Below are positions 1-9,333 of a stretch of 60,398 nt of DNA, piece after piece. The notes under the pieces were generated by a model, which searched no databases, was not told the DNA's origin, and saw nothing but the letters and a program-made list of their open reading frames with translations. Both the position numbers and the translations under genes were made by a program. Position 1 is the stretch's first letter. Each line of letters begins with the position of its first letter. The DNA is from JAWXCB01 sp034440455 (lineage in GTDB: Bacteria > Bacteroidota > Bacteroidia > Chitinophagales > CAIOSU01), in assembly GCA_034440455.1 (NCBI GenBank), contig JAWXCB010000036.1, positions 1 to 60,398 on the forward strand, read 5' to 3'.

Positions 1-1262
1 CTAATCCCCGCCACGCCTGCATGGTAGGGCATTGCGCCTATGGCTAAGCCATGTGCGCCCACCAACTGTCCCTCAAAATGCCCGCCCATCGTATCTCCGT
101 TGGCAAGAATACCCATCATCTGACCGGTCACGTTGATGCCCACTGTGTCTGCCGCGCCATCCACATCAAGGGTGGCAATGGGCGCGGTGATGTTGATGCC
201 TACGCGACCGTTGTCGCTGTGGATGTTTGAGGCGCACAGTGTTTTCAGGCTGTCGTGCCACACGGGAATGCGGTTGGGGATGGTGGATGGTTCGCAGTTT
301 TTTACGGTGGTTGCGTTGAGTTCGTTGATGCCGCTAACGAGCAACGGAATTAAGCCTGTGTAGTTGATTGATTTGATGTTAATGGAATCTATCAGAACTG
401 TACCATTGGTATCTTTCACTTCAGGGTGAATAAAATCTGCGACTAATTCTGGGACTATTGAGTCAACCGACTGAGCTATTAATCCAAATTGATGACCCTC
501 TGGCAAGTTAAGATAAGGAAAACTGTCTCTTTTAAAGACATAACTTTTTGGTTGTAACTGAGCTAAAACAGATAAAGCTCCAGTAATATCAACTATACTG
601 TCTTTCAGAGTAGAATCAGATGAAAAATTATCATTGCCTGTGCGAAAAACATTCCCAATGAATATTCCCGCTGGACCATTGCCATTTCCGCCAACTCTTG
701 AATACACTCCGCAATTTAATCCGTTGGTATTGTTTGATTCAAAAAAACCTCCAAAACTGAAATTGCCGGTGAGGTTGATATTAAACCCTTGACCTGCATT
801 GCCCCTAACTCCATAAAGGCGGCCAGCACTGCCGTATGCGTTAAATTCACCTCCTATATTTGTGGTAGAATTTGTTGCAGTACCCCATACGCCCATATTA
901 AATCCGGTTCCGGGAACTAAGCTTTATGAAAGAGTCCCTACTAATTGATTAGCACTAACAACGTGAAGTCTTGCCTTAGGCGCAACTAACCCGATACCGA
1001 CATTTCCATCTTCATTGTCGTTAGTTCCGAGGATGGTCATCTTTTGTGTGCCATCTGTGAAAAAATTAATGTGGTTTGTAAAATCATTGCGGATTTCTAA
1101 GGTGCCTGCTGTGCCGACATTATTCCACCCAAGAAAAGGACATGGCGTTCCTGTTGCAGGGCGAATATTCCCGCCTTGCGTTACTTGTCCATAAACAACA
1201 TTAATTCCTGCGCAGAATATTACCACTATGGCAATCATCAGCAATTTAATTGTTGGTTTCAT
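1..1262 (-). pseudogene. Surface protein with S74-type tail-fibre/endosialidase-chaperone domain, interrupted by in-frame TAA; runs off left edge
   Basis: The gene reads leftward from ATG 1260-1262 and is open at position 1. It begins with a signal peptide (MKPTIKLLMIAIVVIFCAG, then a cut near VYGQ). A G/N-rich region of the kind found in Bacteroidota tail-fibre-like surface proteins follows (NVGIG, ARLHVV). A TAA at 924-926 ends the first 112 residues, but the same frame continues without another stop to the window edge. Beyond the stop it shows GVWGTATNSTTNIGGEFNAY-type repeats, then a segment like the S74 intramolecular chaperone (LKDSIVDITGALSVLAQLQP, KSYVFKR). After that come more IG-type repeats (GRVGINITAPIATLDVDG). 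S74 domains normally trimerise fibres and then self-cleave. I read this as a gene with a nonsense change rather than two genes, because the frame is preserved. A sequencing error cannot be excluded. The 3' end lies outside the window. Confidence 0.75.
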
Positions 1263-1296
1263 TTGAGTTGGTTTTAAAGATTAGAAAATATTATTG

Positions 1297-2121
1297 CTAT
1301 TTGGTTACAATGAATTTTCCAGATTGATATACTTTGGTGTTTGATACTAATGAGTAGAAATAAGTACCACTGGTTAAACCTCTTACATCCAAAGAATATT
1401 TGTTAGCTAAAATGTCGATGTTTTTGTTTTCCAATTCTTTTCCATTGCCGTCTAAAATCCTAACCTGAAACTCCTCGAAGTTGTTAGGTGGGTTTATTTC
1501 AAGGTGTATTTTCATGTCAGCAGGATTGGGAAATAGGTTCACAAACGTTTTATTCTCTGAAAAATCATATACGCTGATGGGTAATTCACCGCATAATGCG
1601 TAAATGAAAATTTGAGAATTACTCGGAGGATACTTTTGAAGAAAAAGTTTAGCGCCTGCCGATGTGTTTATTATCGGCTTAATGTAATAAGCCCCTCCCC
1701 AGCAGCCAAAGCAGTAAGGACCAGTTGCACTATCTACCTCCAATAATACAGTCCCATCAGTTCTCAATACACGGAATTTTTCACTTTGATTGATTGCATT
1801 AGTGAAAACATATTCTATATTGGTTGAATCGCAATCGAATAATGCTTTCGTAACATAGATAACAGTAAATCCTTGCATAATTGAATCGGTTACTGGTATA
1901 ACAATATCAGCCATATATGGCGTCATGTCCATATTGTACAAACTGAAGCTATTCGCTTGCGCATTCAGAAGGACATACTTGTAATCATTACCTCCGATAT
2001 CTGTGCAATAAAATCCTCCATTCATTGTTGTTGAATCAACTAAATGCTCCAAAGTAATCTGTGCATTAATATTTCTTATGCAAAGCAAAATGCAAATGCC
2101 GAGAAGAAGTTGTTTTTTCAT
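1297..2121 (-). CDS. Secreted protein with T9SS type A C-terminal sorting domain, function unknown
   Basis: 274 residues. The N-terminus is a signal peptide (MKKQLLLGICILLCIRNINA, cut before Q). The last ~80 residues are a type A T9SS sorting domain: a FPNPADMKIHLEI start, a central LDGNGKELENK strand pair, GLTSGTYFYSLV and a KFIVTK end. The cargo part (about 22-190) has no domain I recognise and contains several cysteines (CFGCWGG). The product should cross the outer membrane by the type IX system and be anchored or released. It lies 34 bp upstream of the interrupted fibre-like gene on the same strand, so the two may be cotranscribed. Confidence 0.85.
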   Translation of the reverse strand: MKKQLLLGICILLCIRNINAQITLEHLVDSTTMNGGFYCTDIGGNDYKYVLLNAQANSFSLYNMDMTPYMADIVIPVTDSIMQGFTVIYVTKALFDCDSTNIEYVFTNAINQSEKFRVLRTDGTVLLEVDSATGPYCFGCWGGAYYIKPIINTSAGAKLFLQKYPPSNSQIFIYALCGELPISVYDFSENKTFVNLFPNPADMKIHLEINPPNNFEEFQVRILDGNGKELENKNIDILANKYSLDVRGLTSGTYFYSLVSNTKVYQSGKFIVTK

Positions 2122-2426
2122 TGTGTGATGTTTTGAGTTTAAAATCGTTTCATCACAATTTACGCAGCCGCAACAAATCTATTTTTTTTTTCTGAAAAAT
2201 CCAAATTTTCTGTAAGTTTATTTTTGCACAAAGGGTGCAGAAATGAATTTGATAAATTCAGCATAATTCTAATCATCAGGCAGGCAAAGCGGCTGAAGAA
2301 AGCAGTCAAGTTATCTTGCCGAAAGGTTGCCCCTGTTTCGCACTAATAAACTTTACGGTATTTGAATTGAACCTCACCGCATTCAGGCAGCCGAAATCGC
2401 AGATGGAATTATTTTGACAGGATTTT
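2122..2426. other. Intergenic stretch without a gene
   Basis: About 300 bp between the start of the T9SS protein gene and a palindromic repeat. It has T-rich and A-rich tracts near 2180-2215 and a TATTTTTG box on the plus strand near 2220 with no gene behind it. I see no convincing coding sequence or RNA. Confidence 0.5.
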
Positions 2427-2526
2427 CCGTCATTCTGAGCAGAGGCTCTGCGAAGCGAAGAATCTCGTATTTATTCAAAGCAGAGATGCTTCGTCCCGCT
2501 CAAAGCAGCGGAACTCAGCATGACGG
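2427..2526. repeat. Palindromic intergenic repeat (CCGTCATTCTGAG ... CTCAGCATGACGG ends)
   Basis: The two ends are inverted copies of each other (CCGTCATtCTGAG against CCGTCATgCTGAG in complement). Internal pieces such as GCGAAGAATCTC and AGATGCTTCGTCCCGCTC match a non-coding repeat often seen between genes in Bacteroidota. It sits directly behind the stop codon of the polyprenyl synthase gene and could form a long hairpin in its transcript. Confidence 0.7.
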
Positions 2527-2529
2527 ACG

Positions 2530-3504
2530 TTAGTTCTCCCGTTCAATCGTAAACTGTATCAGTTGCTCCAAACTCGTTCGGGCATCATTGGCAGGGTAGG
2601 AGTGGAGCAAGGCAAGCGCTTCATCGCGGTAGGCTTGCATCCTGGAGTTTGCGTATTCAATGCCCCCGCTGCTTTTCACATAGTGTAAAACTTCTTTTAC
2701 TTTCTTCTGGTCTTTGTTGTCATTTTTAAACACATTCATCACCCAGCGCTTGTCTGATGAAGAAGCTTTGTTGAGCGCGTAAATGAGCGGCAACGTCATC
2801 TTGCGCTCTTTGATATCAATGCCACGCGGCTTGCCAATGTCAGAATCGCCATAATCAAACAAGTCGTCTTTTATCTGAAATGCCATACCGACCTTCTCGC
2901 CAAACATGCGCATTTTTTCCACGCCCTCCTTATCATTAATAATCGAAGTCGCACCGCTTGCACAGGCTGATGCAATCAGCGAAGCCGTTTTCTGGCGGAT
3001 GATTTCGTAGTAAATATCTTCTTTGATGTCGAGCCTGCGTGCTTTTTCGATTTGCAGCAGTTCGCCTTCGCTCATTTCTTTCACTGCGGCAGATAAAATT
3101 TTCAGCAAATCAAAATGGTCGTTTTCAATCGCAAGCAACAACCCGCGCGAAAGCAGGTAATCGCCCACAAGCACCGCGATTTTATTTTTCCAAAGCGCAT
3201 TGATGGAAAAAAAACCTCTGCGCATGTACGCATCATCCACCACATCATCATGCACGAGCGTGGCGGTGTGCAGCAGTTCTACGAGTGACGCGGCAATGTA
3301 GGTTTTTTCTACAATCTCGCCATGCAGTTTTGCTGCCAGCAGCACGAACATCGGTCGCATTTGCTTGCCTTTGCGCTGCACGATGTAATAGGTGATGCGG
3401 TCGAGCAACGGCACGCGGCTCTTCATCGCCAGTTTAAATTTCCGCTCAAACACATCCAGCTCCTTTTCGATAGGCGCTTTGATTTGGTTGAGGGAAAAAG
3501 ACAT
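2530..3504 (-). CDS. Polyprenyl diphosphate synthase (octaprenyl/solanesyl type)
   Basis: 324 residues from the ATG at 3504. An upstream in-frame ATG at 3651 would add 49 residues with no family character, so I chose the inner start (MSFSLNQIKAPIEKEL). It is a trans-isoprenyl diphosphate synthase that condenses IPP onto allylic diphosphates to make the long-chain precursor of menaquinone side chains. Visible motifs are the first aspartate-rich motif DDVVDD (residues 86-91) with GRKQMRP-like substrate residues upstream (KGKQMRP), and the second motif DDLFDYGD (213-220) followed by GKPRGIDIKERKMTLPLI. The length fits IspB-type enzymes. The gene is divergent from secA, with about 170 bp between the two start codons. 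Confidence 0.93.
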   Translation of the reverse strand: MSFSLNQIKAPIEKELDVFERKFKLAMKSRVPLLDRITYYIVQRKGKQMRPMFVLLAAKLHGEIVEKTYIAASLVELLHTATLVHDDVVDDAYMRRGFFSINALWKNKIAVLVGDYLLSRGLLLAIENDHFDLLKILSAAVKEMSEGELLQIEKARRLDIKEDIYYEIIRQKTASLIASACASGATSIINDKEGVEKMRMFGEKVGMAFQIKDDLFDYGDSDIGKPRGIDIKERKMTLPLIYALNKASSSDKRWVMNVFKNDNKDQKKVKEVLHYVKSSGGIEYANSRMQAYRDEALALLHSYPANDARTSLEQLIQFTIEREN

Positions 3505-3677
3505 CGGAAAAAAGTTTTGCCGCAAGTTAATAATAAGCCCGTGAGATTTGGTGCAAGGTGAAATTTTGCGCGATTTTGCGTGTATCCCAAGACCATGATC
3601 ACTGCCATCTTTTCCGACTCCTTCAATTAGTATTATTTTTGCTTCTCCCATATCTTTCTCACTTTAGATAATAAGGA

Positions 3678-6600
3678 ATGCTCGATTTTATCACTAAGAC
3701 AGTTTCGAAGATTTTCGGCAGCAAATCGGAGAAAGACATCAAAGAAGTTACCCCGCTGGTAGAAAAAACCAAGGAGGAATTTGCCAAGCTCTCCTCCATT
3801 TCCAACGATGAATTGCGCGGAAAAACCGTGCAGTTTAAACAGCGCATCAGCGAATATCTCTCTGATATCGCGCGTAAAATAGCGGAAAACAAAGCGGAGG
3901 TGGATGCCAACCCCGATATGGACCCCGATGATAAGGAAAAGATATACAAAGAGGTTGACCGCTTAGAGAAAGAACACGACAACAAGCTCGAAGAAATCCT
4001 CCTTGAACTGCTTCCCGAAGCATTTGCCGTGGTGAAAGAAACCGCGAAAAGGTTTTTTGAGAATAAGACAATCATTGCCACTGCGACAGACCTCGACCGC
4101 GACCTTTCCATCAAACATCAGAATATTCAAATCAGCGGCAGTCAGGTCACTTATCTGAATCAATGGATGGCTGCGGGCAACATGGTGACGTGGGACATGA
4201 TTCATTATGATGTGCAGTTGATTGGCGGTATGGTGCTGCACCAGGGAAAGATTGCGGAAATGGGAACCGGAGAAGGAAAAACGCTGGTGGCTACGTTGCC
4301 TTCATATTTGAATGCGCTCGGAGGGAAAGGCGTACACATCGTAACAGTGAATGATTATTTGGCTCGAAGAGACAGTGAATGGATAGGTCCTATTTTACAA
4401 TTCTTAGGCATCACCGTTGATTGCATAGACAAATACCAGCCGCATTCACCCGAACGCAGAAAGGCATACAACTCAGATATCGTTTACGGAACGAATAATG
4501 AGTTCGGCTTTGACTATTTGCGCGACAATATGTCACGCACGCCTGAAGAATTAGTGCAACGCAAGCTGCATTTCGCGATGGTGGATGAAGTAGATTCTGT
4601 GTTGATTGATGATGCACGAACTCCGCTTATTATTTCCGGTCCTGTGCCGAAAGGCGACCAGCAAGAGTTCCATGCATTAAAGCCGCGCATCCAGAAATTA
4701 TATGACGCGCAGAAGCGCTCCATTAATCTCTTCCTTACGGATGCAAAAAAATTGATTGAACAAGGGAAAGAAAGTGAAACTGAAGGCGGGCTTGCTTTGT
4801 TTCGCGCACATCGCGGACTTCCAAAGAATAAAGCGCTCATTAAATATCTCAGCGAGCCGGGCGTGAAATCTGTTTTGCAGAAAACAGAAAACTATTATCT
4901 GCAAGATCAGCAGAAAAACATGCCAAAGGCAGACGAGGCATTGTATTTCACAATTGATGAAAAGAACAACAGCGTTGAACTGTCGGAAAAAGGAATTGAC
5001 CTTATCACCGAATCAGGCGAAGACACTAACTTTTTTATTATGCCTGATGTGGGGCATGAAATTGCAGAAATTGAAAGAGCGCTGATTGAGCCTGACGAAA
5101 AGGTGAAGCGCAAAGACACGCTCATGCAGGATTTTGCAATCAAGTCGGAGCGTGTGCATAGTATGCAGCAATTGCTGAAAGCATACACGCTGTTTGAAAA
5201 TGACGTGGAATATGTGGTGATGGATGGCAAAGTGAAAATCGTGGATGAAAACACGGGACGTATTCTCGAAGGAAGAAGATATTCTGACGGGTTGCACCAG
5301 GCAATTGAGGCGAAGGAAAATGTAAAGGTGGAAGCGGCAACGCAAACATTCGCTACGGTTACGTTGCAGAATTATTTCCGCATGTATCACAAGCTCGCGG
5401 GCATGACGGGAACTGCGGAAACGGAAGCGGGCGAGTTTTGGCAAATCTACAAGCTTGATGTGGTGGACATTCCTACCAATAAACCCGTTGTGCGCGATGA
5501 CCAGGAAGATTTGGTCTATCGCACCATCCGTGAAAAATACAATGCCCTCATTGAAAGAGTTGTGGAAGAACGCGCGAAGGGCAGACCAATTCTTGTAGGA
5601 ACAACCTCTGTGGAAGTTTCGGAATTGTTGAGCCGCATGTTGAACATGAAAGGCGTGAAGCATAATGTGCTGAATGCGAAACAGCATCAGCGCGAAGCAG
5701 AGATTGTTGCGGAAGCAGGTAAGGCAGGAAGCGTAACCATTGCTACGAACATGGCAGGTCGTGGTACCGACATTAAGTTGGGTCCCGGAGTGAAAGATGC
5801 AGGAGGTCTTGCAATCATCGGCACAGAGCGTCACGAATCAAGACGTGTGGACAGGCAGTTGCGCGGTCGTTCGGGACGTCAGGGCGACCCGGGTTCTTCG
5901 TTGTTTTTTGTTTCGATGGAAGACAACCTCATGCGCCTTTTCATTCCTGAGAGCGTTGCGCGCATGATGGATAAAATGGGCTACAAAGAAGGCGAAGTGA
6001 TTCAGCATTCGATGGTTACGAAATCCATTGAGCGCGCACAGAAGAAAGTGGAAGAAAATAATTTTGGCATTAGAAAAAGATTGCTGGAGTATGATGACGT
6101 GATGAACTCGCAGCGGGAAGTTATATATACCAAGCGCAAACATGCATTGTTTGGCGAAAGGCTTTCTGTTGATTTGAATAATTCGTTCTTCAACCTGTGC
6201 GAAGAAGTGGTGACGCAATTCCAGCAGGCAAGAGATTATGCAGGATTCAAGTTGGATGTTATCCGCTATTTCGCATTGGACACTGCGATTACAGACCAGG
6301 AATTCTCCAACAAGAAGCCGGACGAGCTTGGTCAAAAATTATATGAAGAAGTAAAGGAAGCCTACAAACGCAAGTCGGAACAAATCACTGCCACCGCGAT
6401 GCCCGTGATGCGTGATGTGTTTCAAAATCGTGGTGAAGTAATTGAAAATATTGTGATTCCGTTTACCGATGGAATGAAGGGAATGCATGTGCAGGCGAAT
6501 TTGAAAAAAGTGATGGAAACAAATGGAAAAGAAATCATCACCGCATTTGAAAAAGCAGTTTCGCTCAGCATCATTGACGATGCGTGGAAAGAACATCTGC

Positions 6601-7001
6601 GGCAGATGGATGAACTGAAACAGTCAGTGCAGTCAGCGGTGTATGAACAGAAAGACCCGTTGTTGATTTACAAACTCGAAGCATTTGATTTGTTCAAGCA
6701 ACTGATGAATGAAATCAACAAAGATGTAACCTCATTCATCTTCAAAGGGAATATTCCCGTGAAGCGATCGGATGAAGTGCGCGAAGCGCGCGCTCCTGTG
6801 AAAACGGATACTTCACGATTGAAAGAGGGTAGGGATACTTCCAGTTTGGCGAATCCCACCGGAAACGGACAACCACAGGAACAACCGCGCGAGCAGAAGA
6901 AATTAGAGCCCGTGCGTGTTGAAAAGAAAATCAATCGCAACGATCCGTGCCCTTGCGGCAGCGGGAAGAAATACAAGCAGTGTCATGGAGTGAATGAGTG
7001 A
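3678..7001 (+). CDS. secA: Protein translocase subunit SecA
   Basis: 1107 residues, the long form usual in Bacteroidota (E. coli SecA is about 900). This is the ATPase motor that pushes preproteins through SecYEG. Walker A is MGTGEGKT (195-202) and the DEAD-like box is DEVD (303-306), followed by DDARTPLIISG. The insertion around residues 320-450 accounts for part of the extra length. NMAGRGTDIKLG and the RQLRGRSGRQGDPG motif VI region are present. The C-terminal tail is a flexible linker ending in a zinc-binding SEC-C motif with ligands C1091, C1093, C1102 and H1103. The 3' end of this gene is duplicated about 14 kb downstream (20879-21067). It is divergent from the polyprenyl synthase gene. 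Confidence 0.98.
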   Translation: MLDFITKTVSKIFGSKSEKDIKEVTPLVEKTKEEFAKLSSISNDELRGKTVQFKQRISEYLSDIARKIAENKAEVDANPDMDPDDKEKIYKEVDRLEKEHDNKLEEILLELLPEAFAVVKETAKRFFENKTIIATATDLDRDLSIKHQNIQISGSQVTYLNQWMAAGNMVTWDMIHYDVQLIGGMVLHQGKIAEMGTGEGKTLVATLPSYLNALGGKGVHIVTVNDYLARRDSEWIGPILQFLGITVDCIDKYQPHSPERRKAYNSDIVYGTNNEFGFDYLRDNMSRTPEELVQRKLHFAMVDEVDSVLIDDARTPLIISGPVPKGDQQEFHALKPRIQKLYDAQKRSINLFLTDAKKLIEQGKESETEGGLALFRAHRGLPKNKALIKYLSEPGVKSVLQKTENYYLQDQQKNMPKADEALYFTIDEKNNSVELSEKGIDLITESGEDTNFFIMPDVGHEIAEIERALIEPDEKVKRKDTLMQDFAIKSERVHSMQQLLKAYTLFENDVEYVVMDGKVKIVDENTGRILEGRRYSDGLHQAIEAKENVKVEAATQTFATVTLQNYFRMYHKLAGMTGTAETEAGEFWQIYKLDVVDIPTNKPVVRDDQEDLVYRTIREKYNALIERVVEERAKGRPILVGTTSVEVSELLSRMLNMKGVKHNVLNAKQHQREAEIVAEAGKAGSVTIATNMAGRGTDIKLGPGVKDAGGLAIIGTERHESRRVDRQLRGRSGRQGDPGSSLFFVSMEDNLMRLFIPESVARMMDKMGYKEGEVIQHSMVTKSIERAQKKVEENNFGIRKRLLEYDDVMNSQREVIYTKRKHALFGERLSVDLNNSFFNLCEEVVTQFQQARDYAGFKLDVIRYFALDTAITDQEFSNKKPDELGQKLYEEVKEAYKRKSEQITATAMPVMRDVFQNRGEVIENIVIPFTDGMKGMHVQANLKKVMETNGKEIITAFEKAVSLSIIDDAWKEHLRQMDELKQSVQSAVYEQKDPLLIYKLEAFDLFKQLMNEINKDVTSFIFKGNIPVKRSDEVREARAPVKTDTSRLKEGRDTSSLANPTGNGQPQEQPREQKKLEPVRVEKKINRNDPCPCGSGKKYKQCHGVNE

Positions 7002-7086
7002 GCGTCCTGTTGATCAATTGAAAAGTTGAACGTACTTGTTCATTCTCTTTGCGAACTATTTTTCCATTCCATTCGTTTTTAGTTGC

Positions 7087-7686
7087 GTGCAAAAAATAAA
7101 AACCCTTCTGCTTGCCATCCTTCCTGCGCTTGTTCACGCCCAGCTTCCGGGCTTTGACTATACGTTTGAACAAGCTGCGCAAATCGAAAATGAAGTATTG
7201 ATTAGATGGACGCTCATCAGCGGCAGCACCTGCAACGGCACCGACATTGAGCGCTCAACCGATAGCATCAATTATGCAGTGATTGGAAGGATAGAAGGTA
7301 TTTGCGGGAGTGAAAACATCAATGTGCAATATGATTTCAAGGACGCTTCGCCCGTCCCCAATACCCGCAATTTTTATCGGCTGCATTTTAACCGTGTCGG
7401 CTATTCTGAACCGGAGGAAATTTTCGTCATTATCCTCGATGCGGAAGGCATCCTGATAATTCCCAATCCCGTAATAGATAAATCTGTCATTCATTTTCAA
7501 AACAACCAGAACAAATCTTTTGTCTTTACCCTTTATGATTACAATGGCAAACAGGTAAGGCAATTGCCAAACCTGACTGACGACAAGTATGAGTTTGACA
7601 GAACCGGGCTTCCTTCCGGTGTATATTTTTTCCAGCTTACCTATGAGGGTGATGGGAGAGTTTCAGGCAGAATCGTAGTGTTGTAA
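7087..7686 (+). CDS. Small secreted T9SS cargo protein, function unknown
   Basis: 199 residues from GTG 7087. The frame is open to a TTG at 7036, but the GTG start gives a normal signal peptide (KIKTLLLAILPALVHA, cut before Q). The middle resembles the fibronectin/discoidin-like strands common in T9SS proteins (EVLIRWTLISGS, DIERSTDSINYAVIG, FYRLHFN). The C-terminus is a type A sorting domain (IPNPVIDKSVIHFQ, LYDYNGKQVRQL, GLPSGVYFFQLTYEG). No catalytic motif is seen. It lies 85 bp behind secA. Confidence 0.8.
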   Translation: MQKIKTLLLAILPALVHAQLPGFDYTFEQAAQIENEVLIRWTLISGSTCNGTDIERSTDSINYAVIGRIEGICGSENINVQYDFKDASPVPNTRNFYRLHFNRVGYSEPEEIFVIILDAEGILIIPNPVIDKSVIHFQNNQNKSFVFTLYDYNGKQVRQLPNLTDDKYEFDRTGLPSGVYFFQLTYEGDGRVSGRIVVL

Positions 7687-7714
7687 TCTTTCTCCCAAAT
7701 TTTTTTGAACATAC

Positions 7715-7745
7715 TGTCAGGTTTCGCCTTTCAGCGCAACAATTC
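7715..7745 (+). promoter_or_regulatory. TGTCAGG box, copy A, upstream of the YceI gene
   Basis: A 31-nt element starting TGTCAGGTTTCG, with GC at positions 22-23, C at 26 and A at 28. It shares those positions with copies at 8839, 10498 and 14384. It ends 31 bp before the YceI start codon. It could be an AraC-family binding site or an ECF-type promoter. Confidence 0.4.
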
Positions 7746-7776
7746 AGCAGAATCATTTTAACCTAAATCAAAAAAC

Positions 7777-8367
7777 ATGAAAAACGTAATGTCATTTATT
7801 GTTAGCGCAGTTGCTTTTGCCTTGATGTCATTTACCGGAAATCAAAATGAAGGCACTTATAAAATTGATACGAAAGCCAGCACACTGCAATGGACAGGCT
7901 ACCATCTTGCGAAATCTTACGAACACACCGGTAACGTAACCATCAAATCAGGTAATCTCGTTACCGATGATGAAAAGATAACAGGGGGAGAATTTGTGAT
8001 TGACATGAACACGATTACCGATGAAGACCTGAAGGATGCAAAGGATAATGCCAAATTGGTGAACCATTTAAAGTCAGAGGACTTCTTTGCTATCAATCAA
8101 TTCCCGGAAGCGAAATTGGTGATAAAGGGTTCTGAAAAAAAAGGAGATAATGTTTACAAAACCACTGCTGATCTCACCATACGCGGGATTACTAAAACGA
8201 TCACGTTTGACACCAAAGTAACCAAGCTTACTGACAACGAAATCACGGCATCTGCCGACATCATCATTAACAGAACAGATTTCAAAGTGATGTACGGATG
8301 GAAAGTTGAAAATGCCATGCTCTCTGGTGAGTTTAAGATGCAGGTGAACTTAACCGCCAACAAATAG
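7777..8367 (+). CDS. YceI family protein (lipid/isoprenoid-binding lipocalin-like), exported
   Basis: 196 residues. Signal peptide at 1-21 (MKNVMSFIVSAVAFALMSF). The mature part starts like other YceI proteins (YKIDTKASTLQWTGYHLAKSYEHTG) and keeps the family strands GGEFVIDMNTI, LKSEDFFAINQFPEAKLVIKG, ADLTIRGITKTI and INRTDFKVMYG. YceI proteins are extended beta-barrels that bind long isoprenoid or fatty chains in the periplasm and are often induced by stress. The gene has its own TGTCAGG box upstream and a strong terminator downstream, so it is probably monocistronic. It ends with TAG at the usual family length, showing that TAG is a normal stop here. Confidence 0.93.
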   Translation: MKNVMSFIVSAVAFALMSFTGNQNEGTYKIDTKASTLQWTGYHLAKSYEHTGNVTIKSGNLVTDDEKITGGEFVIDMNTITDEDLKDAKDNAKLVNHLKSEDFFAINQFPEAKLVIKGSEKKGDNVYKTTADLTIRGITKTITFDTKVTKLTDNEITASADIIINRTDFKVMYGWKVENAMLSGEFKMQVNLTANK

Positions 8368-8384
8368 TTCATCATTCAAGAATG

Positions 8385-8427
8385 ACAGCCATGAGTTCAT
8401 CGCATGAATTCATGGCTGTTTGTTTTT
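8385..8427 (+). terminator. Rho-independent terminator of the YceI gene
   Basis: A 16-bp stem with one mismatch (ACAGCCATGAGTTCAT against ATGAATTCATGGCTGT), loop CGC, followed by TTGTTTTT. Confidence 0.85.
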
Positions 8428-8449
8428 AGAGAAATTTTATAACACCCTC

Positions 8450-8818
8450 ATGGAATTGCTATTCATTTACAATGCAGGTTCAGGCATATTTAATTCTGTT
8501 TCTGATTTCGCGCACAAAATATTCTCTCCTGCCACATACCCCTGTTCGTTCTGCGCTTTAACTTACGGCAACCTGGGTATGAAAAAACGATGGAGAGATT
8601 TCATTTCCGACCTTCCCGTAAAATCAATTTTTCTGCACAATGATGAATTGGTTGAGTAGGGCAACCTACCCGCTCTGAAATTTCCCGTTATCCTTCTAAA
8701 AAACAAAACACAATGTTCAGTCATCGTTGATACGGAAGCATTAAACGAAGTCCACTCTCTTGATGAACTGATTGAAATGCTGCAGTCAAAAATGAAAAAT
8801 CAGTTGCGGCTTCATTAA
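8450..8818 (+). pseudogene. Conserved Bacteroidota small protein (CSFCALTYG family) interrupted by an in-frame TAG
   Basis: From ATG 8450 the frame gives 69 residues (ELLFIYNAGSGIFNSVSDFA, HKIFSPATYPCSFCALTYGN, then GMKKRWRDFI) up to TAG 8657-8659. It then continues in the same frame to TAA 8816 (GNLPALKFPVILLKNKTQ, LNEVHSLDELIEMLQSK). The complete frame (about 122 codons) is what I recall as the length of this family, which has conserved CxxCALTYG cysteines and is sometimes labelled GTPase without evidence. Only one codon is defective. The first part alone would lack the C-terminal strand/helix. It may be a recent nonsense mutation, a sequencing error or readthrough. Confidence 0.65.
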
Positions 8819-8838
8819 ATTAAATTTTATTTCTCTTT

Positions 8839-8869
8839 TGTCAGGAATAACCATGTTATGCCACCAATC
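8839..8869 (+). promoter_or_regulatory. TGTCAGG box, copy B
   Basis: A 31-nt element starting TGTCAGGAAT and ending CCAATC. It matches copy C in 22 of 31 positions (TGTCAGGAAT, AC at 12-13, TGC at 21-23, CCAATC at 26-31). It ends 33 bp before the ATG at 8903. Confidence 0.4.
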
Positions 8870-8902
8870 AACAAACAAATTCAAACTCATAAAAAACAAA
8901 CC

Positions 8903-9322
8903 ATGAAATACAAAGGAAGACTTTCAATATCCTCCGGTGTGATTGCTACAGTAATCATGACCGTTTTTATGCTTCTTGCTCCCTTGATGGGAATGCCGAA
9001 AATGAATCCCGCAGAGATGCTTGCAGGAATGATGGGCGTGCCGGTCATAGCCGGATGGCTCATGCACTTTATGATTGGGATAACTTTTGCCGCAGGATAC
9101 ATCTTCATGTTTTATCCGCTGGTAAAAATTTCCAACAAGATTTTAAAAGGCGCCCTCTTTGGAATCGCTGTTTTCATTTTCGCGCAGATAGCCCTGTTTG
9201 GAATGAGTTTGGTTTTTGGTGAAATACCACCGCCTGAAGGCAGCATGGCATTGATGATGGTTGGAAGTGTTTTAGGGCATGTTGTTTACGGGATTGTGGT
9301 TGCATTTATAGCCAAGGATTAA
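8903..9322 (+). CDS. Small four-helix membrane protein, function unknown
   Basis: 139 residues from ATG 8903 (MKYKGRLSISSG). An upstream in-frame ATG at 8858 lies inside the TGTCAGG box and is less likely. Four hydrophobic segments are visible, around residues 7-27, 45-66, 78-98 and 112-135. Met/Gly-rich stretches (MGMPKMNPAEMLAGMMG) separate the first two. It looks like the small DUF6789-type inner-membrane proteins, but I am not sure of the family. A GDCCVFCSYG protein and a patatin follow on the same strand with short gaps (11 and 13 bp), so the three probably form an operon. Confidence 0.75.
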   Translation: MKYKGRLSISSGVIATVIMTVFMLLAPLMGMPKMNPAEMLAGMMGVPVIAGWLMHFMIGITFAAGYIFMFYPLVKISNKILKGALFGIAVFIFAQIALFGMSLVFGEIPPPEGSMALMMVGSVLGHVVYGIVVAFIAKD

Positions 9323-9333
9323 TTATTGGGGAT

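Noticed and set aside
133..363. Plus-strand open frame near the left edge
   Set aside because: It is antisense to the interrupted fibre-like gene, whose frame carries clear homology.
1..1262. Prophage, because of the tail-fibre/S74-type domain and the holin-like remnant
   Set aside because: No capsid, portal, terminase, integrase or lysis genes occur. S74 and holin-superfamily proteins are common in chromosomal genes of this phylum.
5013..5834. Long open frames antisense to secA (up to 273 codons)
   Set aside because: They are opposite-strand shadows of a highly conserved gene, with a cysteine- and histidine-rich composition typical of such shadows.
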